Shown: piece after piece, positions 15,867-22,388 of the stretch
How positions within the stretch are numbered: the stretch's first letter is position 1
How the letters are laid out: every line of letters starts with the position of its first letter
Assembly: GCA_017460515.1 (NCBI GenBank)
Contig: JAFUAY010000035.1
Location: 42,553 to 106,552 of the forward strand
Origin: Prevotella sp.
GTDB lineage: Bacteria; Bacteroidota; Bacteroidia; Bacteroidales; Bacteroidaceae
DNA: 64,000 nt
Reading direction: 5' to 3'
Program-made: the position numbers and the translations under genes
Notes under the pieces: model-generated
Database searches by the model: none
What the model saw: only the letters and a program-made list of their open reading frames with translations
What the model was told of the DNA's origin: nothing

Positions 15867-17774
15867 ATGAATATGACAAGAAAGATTTATACAACCATCA
15901 TCGCGCTCATGCTGACGATAGTAGCATGCGGCCAAACGCTGAACGTCAAGGTGGGCAGCGTTGTTTATCAGTTTCCATCAGCCCAAACAGGTGAGATGAC
16001 CTATGCCGACGGTAAGACGGTCACTATCATGGGCAAGACCTTCACCCTTACCGACATCACGGAGATGACTGTTGATGATAGCGAGGTTACCAACAACGCT
16101 GTCAGCATCAGCTACGAAGGCACGTCGGCTTCGGTTACCGTGGCTGGCAATGTGGCCCAATACGTCACGCCTACAGTGAATGGCGCCCATGTGACCATCT
16201 TGCAAAGTAATACCGATGCCGTTGACGGTGATGAGATTACCTACACGCTGTCAGGCACCTCTACCGATGGCGAATTTGCATTGGGTGGCTCCTACAAATG
16301 TTCTGTTGCATTGGCTGGCGTGACGCTGACCAACCCCAGCGGAGCAGCTATCTACATCACAAACGGCAAACGCATTCAGATCAGCGCGAAGAAGAACACC
16401 ATTAATACGTTGACCGACGGAGCGAATGGTGAGCAGAAGGGCTGTATCTATAGCAAGGGACAGATCCAACTGCAGGGCAACGGAACGCTGAACGTCGTTG
16501 GCAAAACGAAACACGGCATCAAGAGCGGTGACTATATCGAAGTGAAGAACCTGACGCTCAACATCACGTCGGCAGTTGGCGACGGCATCTCCTGTAATGA
16601 GTACTTCCTGATGGAGAGCGGAAACGTCAGCATCAGCGGTGTGGGCGACGACGGTATACAATGTGATCTGGACGGAACAACCAATACCGGCGAGACCACC
16701 AATCATGAGGATGAAGACTCTGGCAACATCTACATTCAGGGCGGTACGCTGACCATTGCTACTACGGCAGTAGGTTCGAAGGGCATCAAGGCTACGGGTA
16801 CACTGTTTGTCAACGAGAGCAGCAGTTCTACTACGCTCAACGTGACCAATTCGGGTGGCGTGGACACCAGCGACAGCACTGACCTTGCTGGCAGCGCTTG
16901 TCTGAAGAGCGACATCGCTATCAACATCGCCGGCGGAACACTCACGCTGACCAATACCGGTCAGGGCGGACGCGCTATCAATAGCGATGGTACGCTGACC
17001 ATCAGCGGCGGCACCATCACAGCCAAGGCTCAGGGCTCTAACTACGGATCATCAAGTGGCGGAGGTCGTTGGGGCAGCACCACCTCATCCAGTCATAAAT
17101 ATGCGAAAGGCGTGAAGGCCGACGGCAACATTGTCATCACGGGCGGCACGATGATCATCACCTCGGCTAATCATGAAGGACTGGAATCAAAGGGTACTAT
17201 CGACATCAGCGGTGGAGAAATCTATGTTCAGGCAAGCGATGACGCCATCAATGCAGCCAGTCATCTGACAGTCAGCGGAGGCTACGTGTGCGGTTATTCC
17301 ACCGGCAACGACGGACTTGACTCCAACGGAAATATGTATATCAAGGGTGGTGTGGTTTACGCCATCTGTTCAGGCAGCCCCGAAGTAGGCCTCGATGCCA
17401 ATACCGAAGGTGGATATAAGCTCTACCTAACCGGCGGAACCGTTATCGCCATTGGCGGATTGGAGAACAACAGCAGCCTTCAGCAGGCTTGTTATAATGC
17501 ATCTTCATGGAGCAAGAGCACTTGGTATGCTATCACCGTCGGTCAAGAGACCATTGCTTTCAAAACCCCATCAAGTGGCGGCTCAGGCATCGTGGTATCC
17601 GGCTCAACACAACCTACGCTCAAATCAAGCGTCAGCGTGAGTGGAGGCACAAGCATCTTCAATGGTATGGGTTATCTGAATGCCACCGTCAGCAACGGTT
17701 CTACGGTGTCGCTGAGCAGCTATACAGGAGGCAACAGCGGTGGCGGTCCTGGCGGTGGTGGAGGTCGCTGGTAA
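15867..17774 (+). CDS. Carbohydrate-binding domain (DUF4353-type) secreted protein, beta-helix repeats
   Basis: 635 residues from ATG 15867 (MNMTRKIY; 15873 is also possible). A longer frame from 15840 would begin inside the -7 box, so I reject it. A signal peptide ends near VACGQ, possibly a lipobox. An N-terminal segment (VKVGSVVYQF and MGKTFTLTDITEM) lies before the beta-helix-like G-G repeats, which run from about 95 to 600. The protein ends in a Gly-rich tail (GGGPGGGGGRW). It is larger than its divergent paralog and carries a Ser/Gly-rich insertion around residue 395. A LytS-type kinase gene starts 34 nt downstream, so structural gene and two-component system appear to form one operon. 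Confidence 0.82.
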   Translation: MNMTRKIYTTIIALMLTIVACGQTLNVKVGSVVYQFPSAQTGEMTYADGKTVTIMGKTFTLTDITEMTVDDSEVTNNAVSISYEGTSASVTVAGNVAQYVTPTVNGAHVTILQSNTDAVDGDEITYTLSGTSTDGEFALGGSYKCSVALAGVTLTNPSGAAIYITNGKRIQISAKKNTINTLTDGANGEQKGCIYSKGQIQLQGNGTLNVVGKTKHGIKSGDYIEVKNLTLNITSAVGDGISCNEYFLMESGNVSISGVGDDGIQCDLDGTTNTGETTNHEDEDSGNIYIQGGTLTIATTAVGSKGIKATGTLFVNESSSSTTLNVTNSGGVDTSDSTDLAGSACLKSDIAINIAGGTLTLTNTGQGGRAINSDGTLTISGGTITAKAQGSNYGSSSGGGRWGSTTSSSHKYAKGVKADGNIVITGGTMIITSANHEGLESKGTIDISGGEIYVQASDDAINAASHLTVSGGYVCGYSTGNDGLDSNGNMYIKGGVVYAICSGSPEVGLDANTEGGYKLYLTGGTVIAIGGLENNSSLQQACYNASSWSKSTWYAITVGQETIAFKTPSSGGSGIVVSGSTQPTLKSSVSVSGGTSIFNGMGYLNATVSNGSTVSLSSYTGGNSGGGPGGGGGRW

Positions 17775-17808
17775 TAGGAAACCGCATCCTTCTATTCTGA
17801 AATTACTC

Positions 17809-18984
17809 ATGATGAAAAGGAACTACTGGACAATACAGTCAAAACAGGAGAACCTGATATACTTGGTAGCATGGGGCTTACTATTCGTGGCCCCACTACT
17901 GAGTTTGTATGTTCGTACAGTCAGCAACGCCGACATCGAACTGAACTGGAACGAGGTGGGCATTGTGTGGAAGCATTTCGCTGCCTATCTGCTGCTGTTC
18001 GTCATCCATAATTTCCTTTTGGCGCCTGTGCTCGTTCACGGCCATAAGCGTGCTGCTTACGTTACCACCGTAGTGGCTATCCTGACGGCATTCACCATCT
18101 ACCAATGCAGCAGCAGACCTGACGAGATAGGTCCCAGGCCTCGCATAGAACATAACAGACACCATGAGCCACCACACGACGAGCCTCCCTTTGAGTTTGA
18201 CGAGGAGCGTCCGCCATTACCCGACGAGAAAGCTGAACATCGTCCTCCTCGCAGAATACATAAGGCAGACGCGCCACCGCCCATCGTTGGCGAACGCGAT
18301 ATCCTGGCCATTATGGTGGCATTACTCATGTTTGGCGCCAATCTGGGCATCAAATTCTACTTCCGCAGCAGGAGCGACCGGAAGCGACTTGCCATACTGG
18401 AACGTGAGAATCTGGAGCAGCAATTAGAGTATCTGCGGTATCAGATCAACCCGCACTTCTTCATGAATACGCTCAATAATATCCATGCACTCGTGGATAT
18501 TGATCCAGAACAGGCAAAAGACACCATTCTGGAACTCTCAAAGATGATGAGGTTCGTACTCTACGAAGGCAATAAGCAGAGCGTAGCCCTATCGCGTGAG
18601 TTCGACTTCATTCGCCATTATGTGGCGCTGATGCAGTTACGCTATACGGAGAAAGTAAAGATTACGCTCAATCTGCCGCAAGAATCACCCGACCGGCAAA
18701 TACCGCCGCTGATACTCATCACCTTCATTGAGAACGCCTTCAAGCACGGCATCAGCTATCAGCACGACTCCTTTATCGAAGTGACGGTCACTGTAGATGA
18801 TGACAAATTATGTTTCCTTTGTTGCAACTCAAAGGCAGACCGGCCCAACAAGGAAAAGGGCGGGGTAGGGCTCGACAATGTTCGTAAGCGCCTCAAACTG
18901 CTCTATGACAATAACTATTCGTTGAAGATTCACGACACCAGCGATGTCTACCAAGTTGAACTATCCTTACCTCTCAAATCATAA
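17809..18984 (+). CDS. LytS-type sensor histidine kinase with Pro/His/acid-rich periplasmic loop
   Basis: 391 residues from ATG 17809. Four TM helices (about 16-35, 54-73, 82-100, 163-185) precede a His_kinase (PF06580-type) domain with phospho-acceptor H216 in YQINPHFFMNTLNN, then an HATPase with IENAFKHG and GGVGLDNVRKRL. With the N-terminus inside, the loop at 101-162 is periplasmic. It is unusually long for the family and made of Pro, Glu, Asp, Arg and about eight His (for example HNRHHEPPHDEPPFEF). It looks suited to binding metal or a polyanion, which is inference. The partner regulator starts 6 nt downstream. Confidence 0.92.
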   Translation: MMKRNYWTIQSKQENLIYLVAWGLLFVAPLLSLYVRTVSNADIELNWNEVGIVWKHFAAYLLLFVIHNFLLAPVLVHGHKRAAYVTTVVAILTAFTIYQCSSRPDEIGPRPRIEHNRHHEPPHDEPPFEFDEERPPLPDEKAEHRPPRRIHKADAPPPIVGERDILAIMVALLMFGANLGIKFYFRSRSDRKRLAILERENLEQQLEYLRYQINPHFFMNTLNNIHALVDIDPEQAKDTILELSKMMRFVLYEGNKQSVALSREFDFIRHYVALMQLRYTEKVKITLNLPQESPDRQIPPLILITFIENAFKHGISYQHDSFIEVTVTVDDDKLCFLCCNSKADRPNKEKGGVGLDNVRKRLKLLYDNNYSLKIHDTSDVYQVELSLPLKS

Positions 18985-18990
18985 AACATC

Positions 18991-19710
18991 ATGATACGTT
19001 GTCTTGCCATCGATGACGAGCCGCTGGCTCTTAAGCAGCTTGTCGCCTATATCAATAAAGTGCCATTCCTCGAACTCGCTGCCCAGTGTCAGAGTGCGAT
19101 GGAAGCCCGGAAGTTTCTGGAGAATGACACCGTGGATGCCATCTTCTGCGACATCAACATGCCCGACCTCAACGGCATGGACTTCGTGAAGTCGCTCGTG
19201 GCGCCACCGCTTATCGTCTTTACTACCGCCTACAGCGATTATGCTGTCGAGGGATTCCGCGTCAATGCCGTCGACTATCTGCTGAAGCCCTTCGGTTTAC
19301 AGGATTTTCAGCGGGCTGCCCAGCGACTTCGTGAGAGACTGGAGGGTACTCACTTGCCTGAAGAACCGATTGTCGAACAGCCTGAGACGCTCTTCCTGAA
19401 AACTGATTATCGCATTGTCAACGTAAATATTGCCGATATTCGCTATGTTGAAGCGATGAGTGAGTATCTGAAAGTTTGGCTCGAAGGTCAGCCAAAACCG
19501 ATCATCACACTGCTGTCGATGAAGAAAATGGAGGAGAACCTGCCTGCCTACTTCATGCGCATCCACCGTTCGTACATCATCAACCTCAAGAAAATTCAGG
19601 AGGTCAACAAGAACCGCATCATCATGGATGCTGATACATACCTTCCCATTGGCGACCTTTATAAGGAGGCCTTTCAAAAGTATCTGAGCACCAAATTCCT
19701 GGGGAAGTAA
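18991..19710 (+). CDS. LytTR-family response regulator
   Basis: 239 residues. Receiver domain residues 1-120 carry acidic D8/D9, phospho-acceptor D54 (IFCDINMPDLNG), a T/S pair in FTTAYSDYA and Lys in YLLKPF. A LytTR DNA-binding domain occupies about 135-235 (VNIADIRYVEAMSEYLKVW, then FMRIHRSYIINLKKI). LytTR proteins bind pairs of direct repeats about two helical turns apart, which is what the divergent region at 15676-15810 contains. It is the last gene of the unit and a repeat block follows. Confidence 0.95.
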   Translation: MIRCLAIDDEPLALKQLVAYINKVPFLELAAQCQSAMEARKFLENDTVDAIFCDINMPDLNGMDFVKSLVAPPLIVFTTAYSDYAVEGFRVNAVDYLLKPFGLQDFQRAAQRLRERLEGTHLPEEPIVEQPETLFLKTDYRIVNVNIADIRYVEAMSEYLKVWLEGQPKPIITLLSMKKMEENLPAYFMRIHRSYIINLKKIQEVNKNRIIMDADTYLPIGDLYKEAFQKYLSTKFLGK

Positions 19711-19721
19711 CCGCTAACAGA

Positions 19722-19783
19722 GCGTTCTTGGCTTTCGCTCCCAGTGAAATTGGCTTTCACTCCCAGCGTTCTTGGCTTTCACT
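19722..19783 (+). repeat. 22-bp palindromic-unit repeat, locus 1
   Basis: Three tandem units of 22, 22 and 18 bp: 19722-19743 and 19766-19783 begin GCGTTCTTGGCTTTC, while the middle one (19744-19765) begins GTGAAATTGGCTTTCAC and can fold as GTGAAA-TTGGC-TTTCAC. A second array with the same units is at 51229-51296. Confidence 0.88.
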
Positions 19784-19823
19784 GTCTCGGACCTTATAAT
19801 TTTTTTTAATTTTTGGCTCTCGC

Positions 19824-19966
19824 TGTTGCAGTGTTGCAGTGTTGCAGTTCTCCAAAGGGTATTTCCATACCCTAAAAATACTTCTATATTTATTATATAA
19901 ATATAGAGTTAAATTTTGACTATCATAGAACCTATTTTGGAACTGCAACACTGCAACACTGCAACA
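19824..19966. repeat. 143-bp element with perfect 27-bp inverted ends and two internal hairpins
   Basis: The left end (19824-19850) is three head-to-tail copies of TGTTGCAGT, the last ending TTC. The right end (19940-19966) is its exact reverse complement. Inside are AGGGTAT/ATACCCT (19856-19873, 4-nt loop) and CTATATTTA/TAAATATAG (19884-19906, 5-nt loop). There is no ORF of note within. It could be a miniature inverted-repeat element, a protein-bound iteron-like site or a structured RNA. Confidence 0.9.
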
Positions 19967-20044
19967 ACCAATGCGACAAATCAGGAAACCGACTGTTAAC
20001 TAAGATTTCATGTTCGTTATATCGTCATTCAGAAATAATATTCG

Positions 20045-20052
20045 TACTTTTG
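20045..20052 (+). promoter_or_regulatory. -7 box for the EamA transporter gene
   Basis: TACTTTTG matches TAnnTTTG and is followed by CAGCC. The ATG at 20071 is only 18 nt further, so the transcript leader would be very short. Confidence 0.6.
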
Positions 20053-20070
20053 CAGCCAAAATGACGAGGA

Positions 20071-20991
20071 ATGGAAGCATCAAGAATATCCATATTTCAA
20101 AGGCCTACCTGGGTAGTCGTGTTTGCCCTGACAGCCGCTATCGCTTGGGGTTGGGCATTTCCGCTGATTAAGATAGGGTTCAGTGCCTTTGGTATTACCC
20201 CAGACATGACGGGCAGTAAAATGCTCTTTGCAGGCATCCGCTTTGCCCTGGCAGGCTTCATCGTGCTGACGCTGGCGCGTGGGAATGGCAGGTCGTTCAG
20301 GACGGGCAGCGGGAGTGACTGGTGGTTCATCCTCGCCTTTGCACTGATGAACACAGCGCTCCACTATTTCTTCTTCTATATCGGCATGTCGCACAGTGAA
20401 GGCTCGCGGGCCGCTATCCTCAACTCACTGAGCACATTCCTTGTGGTGCTATTGGCCTGTGCCTGTTTTAAAAGCGACAAACTGACTTCAAGGAAACTAC
20501 TTGGCTGTATAGTAGGCTTCGGAGGCGTGCTTTCGTTGAACCTCGGCGGAGCCGAAAGTGGACAGTTCACGTGGCTGGGCGACGGCATGATTATTCTCAA
20601 TGCCCTCTGTGGCGCATCGGCAAACCTGATGACTCGCGGCTTGAGTCGACGGGTGGATGTGTTCGTGGGAACGGGATACAGTCTTGCCATCGGAGGCTCG
20701 CTGCTCGTCGTCTCAGGGTTAAGTCTGGGCGGCTCGCTGCCCCATGTCAATGCACTCGGCATCAGCTGTCTGTTGCTGCTTACAGCCATCTCTGCCATCG
20801 GATTTGCGCTTTACAACAAACTGCTCAGCTGTAATCCGGTGGGAAGGGTAGCCATCTACAATTCGCTGATACCCATTGTCGGTGCTGTCACGTCCTGCCT
20901 CTGTCTTGGCGAGACGTTCCATCTGAAATATGCACTTGCCGGCGGACTTGCAGCATTGGGCATATACATCATTAACAAAGGTAAGAACTGA
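20071..20991 (+). CDS. EamA/DMT-superfamily transporter
   Basis: 306 residues with ten hydrophobic helices arranged as two EamA repeats (about 12-145 and 160-300). The second repeat contains PIVGAVTSCLCLGETF, the usual conserved segment before the last two helices. The family exports or exchanges amino acids and other small metabolites across the inner membrane. Substrate unknown. No neighbours suggest a pathway; it stands alone between repeat elements and the BadF-type kinase gene 165 nt downstream. Confidence 0.88.
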   Translation: MEASRISIFQRPTWVVVFALTAAIAWGWAFPLIKIGFSAFGITPDMTGSKMLFAGIRFALAGFIVLTLARGNGRSFRTGSGSDWWFILAFALMNTALHYFFFYIGMSHSEGSRAAILNSLSTFLVVLLACACFKSDKLTSRKLLGCIVGFGGVLSLNLGGAESGQFTWLGDGMIILNALCGASANLMTRGLSRRVDVFVGTGYSLAIGGSLLVVSGLSLGGSLPHVNALGISCLLLLTAISAIGFALYNKLLSCNPVGRVAIYNSLIPIVGAVTSCLCLGETFHLKYALAGGLAALGIYIINKGKN

Positions 20992-21032
20992 TCATTTGAA
21001 CGTTACAATGTTGTTACGATAATATTTTTTAT

Positions 21033-21050
21033 TCAACTTTCTCAAGTTGA
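21033..21050 (+). other. Small hairpin downstream of the EamA gene
   Basis: TCAACTT (21033-21039) pairs with AAGTTGA (21044-21050) around TCTC. A second, imperfect hairpin (CGTTACAA/TTGTTACG, one mismatch) precedes it at 21001-21018. There is no T-run directly after, so calling it a terminator is uncertain. Confidence 0.4.
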
Positions 21051-21119
21051 GCGAATGCGAAACTTAAATTTTTTTACTAAAAAACTAACGAAAAAGAAGG
21101 GCGTTTCAAAAAAAGTTCG

Positions 21120-21127
21120 TATCTTTG
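21120..21127 (+). promoter_or_regulatory. -7 box for the BadF-type kinase gene
   Basis: TATCTTTG matches TAnnTTTG, 29 nt before the ATG at 21157. No clear -33 element is seen. Confidence 0.55.
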
Positions 21128-21156
21128 CGTTGAAAAAATAAAACATCACTACAACT

Positions 21157-22053
21157 ATGATATTAATAGCAGACAGCGGAAGCACCAAGACCGATTGGAC
21201 ATTGCTCCATTCGCCTTATCCTACGAAGTGGGACATCATTGCAACCTTTCAGTGTCAGGGCATCACTCCTATTCACCAGACAGCCGACGATATTCGTCAG
21301 ATTCTGGCACGCGAGCTGATCCCACAGCTCTCTACCTTCCCACGTGCAGCACTCATCAACTCAAAGGTGCTGGAGGGGGCTTTGCTGTCGCAGATAGGCG
21401 TATATTTCTATGGTAGCGGGTGCACGCCTGCGCACGTACCTATGATGAAGACAATACTGGGCGACATGTTCTCACCGCAGAATATTGAGGTGCATAGTGA
21501 CCTGACGGCTGCCGCACGCGCCCTCTGTCAGCACGAACCGGGCATTGCCTGCATTCTGGGAACAGGTGCCAACAGTTGTATGTATGACGGTAACGAGATT
21601 GTTCAGAACACGCCAGCACTTGGCTACATCCTCGGCGACGAGGGTAGTGGGTCGGTTCTCGGCAGGATGTTTATGAATGCCATCTTCAAGAATCCGCAGT
21701 TTGCCGCTATCCGTGATGAGTATCTGGAAAAGGAGAAGCTGACACAGGCCGACGTCATCCAGAAGGTGTATCGCGAACCGCTGGCCAACCGTTTCCTGGC
21801 CACCACCTCGAAATATATCAAGGAGCATCTCGACAATCCGTTGCTTCGCGATCTGGTGATTCAGAATTTCCGTCAGTTCTTCCGCAGCAATATCTCACCT
21901 TATCAGCATCCGGAGCTGCCCGTTCACTTCGTAGGCTCGATGGCATTTATCTATCGTGAGCAACTTGAACAGGCTGCCGAGCTTGAAGGATTCCACGTAG
22001 GGCGCACATTGCAGAGTCCTATGGAAGGATTGGTGACTTACCATCAGGTATAG
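21157..22053 (+). CDS. BadF/BadG/BcrA/BcrD-type ATPase, probable N-acetylglucosamine kinase
   Basis: 298 residues of the ASKHA sugar-kinase fold. The phosphate-1 loop DSGSTKTDW is at residues 6-14; the phosphate-2 region reads ILGTGANSCMYDG (about 131-143), then GYILGDEGSGSVLG. Bacteroidetes members of this size resemble eukaryotic N-acetylglucosamine kinase and may phosphorylate GlcNAc recovered from cell wall or host glycans. The exact substrate is inferred. It appears to be a single-gene unit with its own promoter and a terminator-like stem after the stop. Confidence 0.85.
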   Translation: MILIADSGSTKTDWTLLHSPYPTKWDIIATFQCQGITPIHQTADDIRQILARELIPQLSTFPRAALINSKVLEGALLSQIGVYFYGSGCTPAHVPMMKTILGDMFSPQNIEVHSDLTAAARALCQHEPGIACILGTGANSCMYDGNEIVQNTPALGYILGDEGSGSVLGRMFMNAIFKNPQFAAIRDEYLEKEKLTQADVIQKVYREPLANRFLATTSKYIKEHLDNPLLRDLVIQNFRQFFRSNISPYQHPELPVHFVGSMAFIYREQLEQAAELEGFHVGRTLQSPMEGLVTYHQV

Positions 22054-22071
22054 ACGCTCCGACAGAAAGTT

Positions 22072-22160
22072 ATAGCCTCCCTAACTCATTTTTCCCTCCC
22101 TGCTTGTGAAAGTAGTCTATTCGTCTAATAAAAGTCACGGTTAGGGAGGCTATTTTTATT
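22072..22160 (+). terminator. Terminator-like stem with long loop after the kinase gene
   Basis: ATAGCCTCCCTAAC (22072-22085) pairs perfectly with GTTAGGGAGGCTAT (22140-22153) and is followed by TTTTATTT. The 54-nt loop is longer than usual, so a structured 3' element or processed small RNA is also possible. Confidence 0.7.
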
Positions 22161-22252
22161 TGAGGTGTTGAAGAATATTCCAATCCTATTCACCGATAAA
22201 AATTTATACTTTTTTTACAATATAAATGATACGCAAATTGGAAAATTTGTTG

Positions 22253-22260
22253 TACCTTTG
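22253..22260 (+). promoter_or_regulatory. -7 box for nrdDG
   Basis: TACCTTTG followed by CAAGCGG, 129 nt before the nrdD ATG. The long leader contains the threefold repeat described separately. No TTTG lies at the standard -33 distance. Confidence 0.6.
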
Positions 22261-22277
22261 CAAGCGGAAAAATAATC

Positions 22278-22338
22278 AAAACGGAAAACTTTTTCCGAAC
22301 CTAAAACCGAAAAGTTGTCCAAAACGGATAACTTTGGC
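22278..22338 (+). promoter_or_regulatory. Threefold imperfect repeat in the nrdD leader
   Basis: Units begin at 22278 (AAAACGGAAAACTTTTTCC), 22303 (AAAACCGAAAAGTTGTCC) and 22321 (AAAACGGATAACTTTGGC). The first also forms a hairpin, CGGAAAA/TTTTCCG at 22282-22297, and units two and three form an imperfect inverted pair. It lies downstream of the -7 box, so it would be in the transcribed leader or a downstream operator. Confidence 0.6.
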
Positions 22339-22388
22339 ATTAAAACAAGAGACCTAAAGTACATAAAAAGTATAACAAAGAGATAACA

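Larger units (their letters stand above)
19711..20070. other. Intergenic region holding two different repeat elements
   Basis: 360 nt without a gene. It contains the 22-bp palindromic-unit array (19722-19783), an A/T-rich stretch, a 143-bp inverted-repeat element (19824-19966) and the EamA gene's -7 box (20045-20052). Short ORFs in it are repeat-derived and not convincing. Confidence 0.8.
22054..22388 (+). other. Intergenic region: terminator, nrdD promoter and repeated leader
   Basis: 335 nt without a gene. From left to right it holds the long-loop terminator stem (22072-22160), the nrdD -7 box (22253-22260) and a threefold repeat in the nrdD leader (22278-22338). The remaining AT-rich bases show nothing I can name. 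Confidence 0.8.

Noticed and set aside
19824-19966. Insertion sequence
   Set aside because: No transposase frame fits in 143 bp and no target duplication was evident by eye; described instead as an inverted-repeat element.
21033-21050. Rho-independent terminator after the EamA gene
   Set aside because: The stem is only 7 bp and has no adjacent T-run, so it is listed only as a hairpin.
22278-22338. NrdR boxes upstream of nrdD
   Set aside because: The repeats do not resemble the ACACwATATAkwTGT-type sequence of known NrdR sites and lie downstream of the -7 box.
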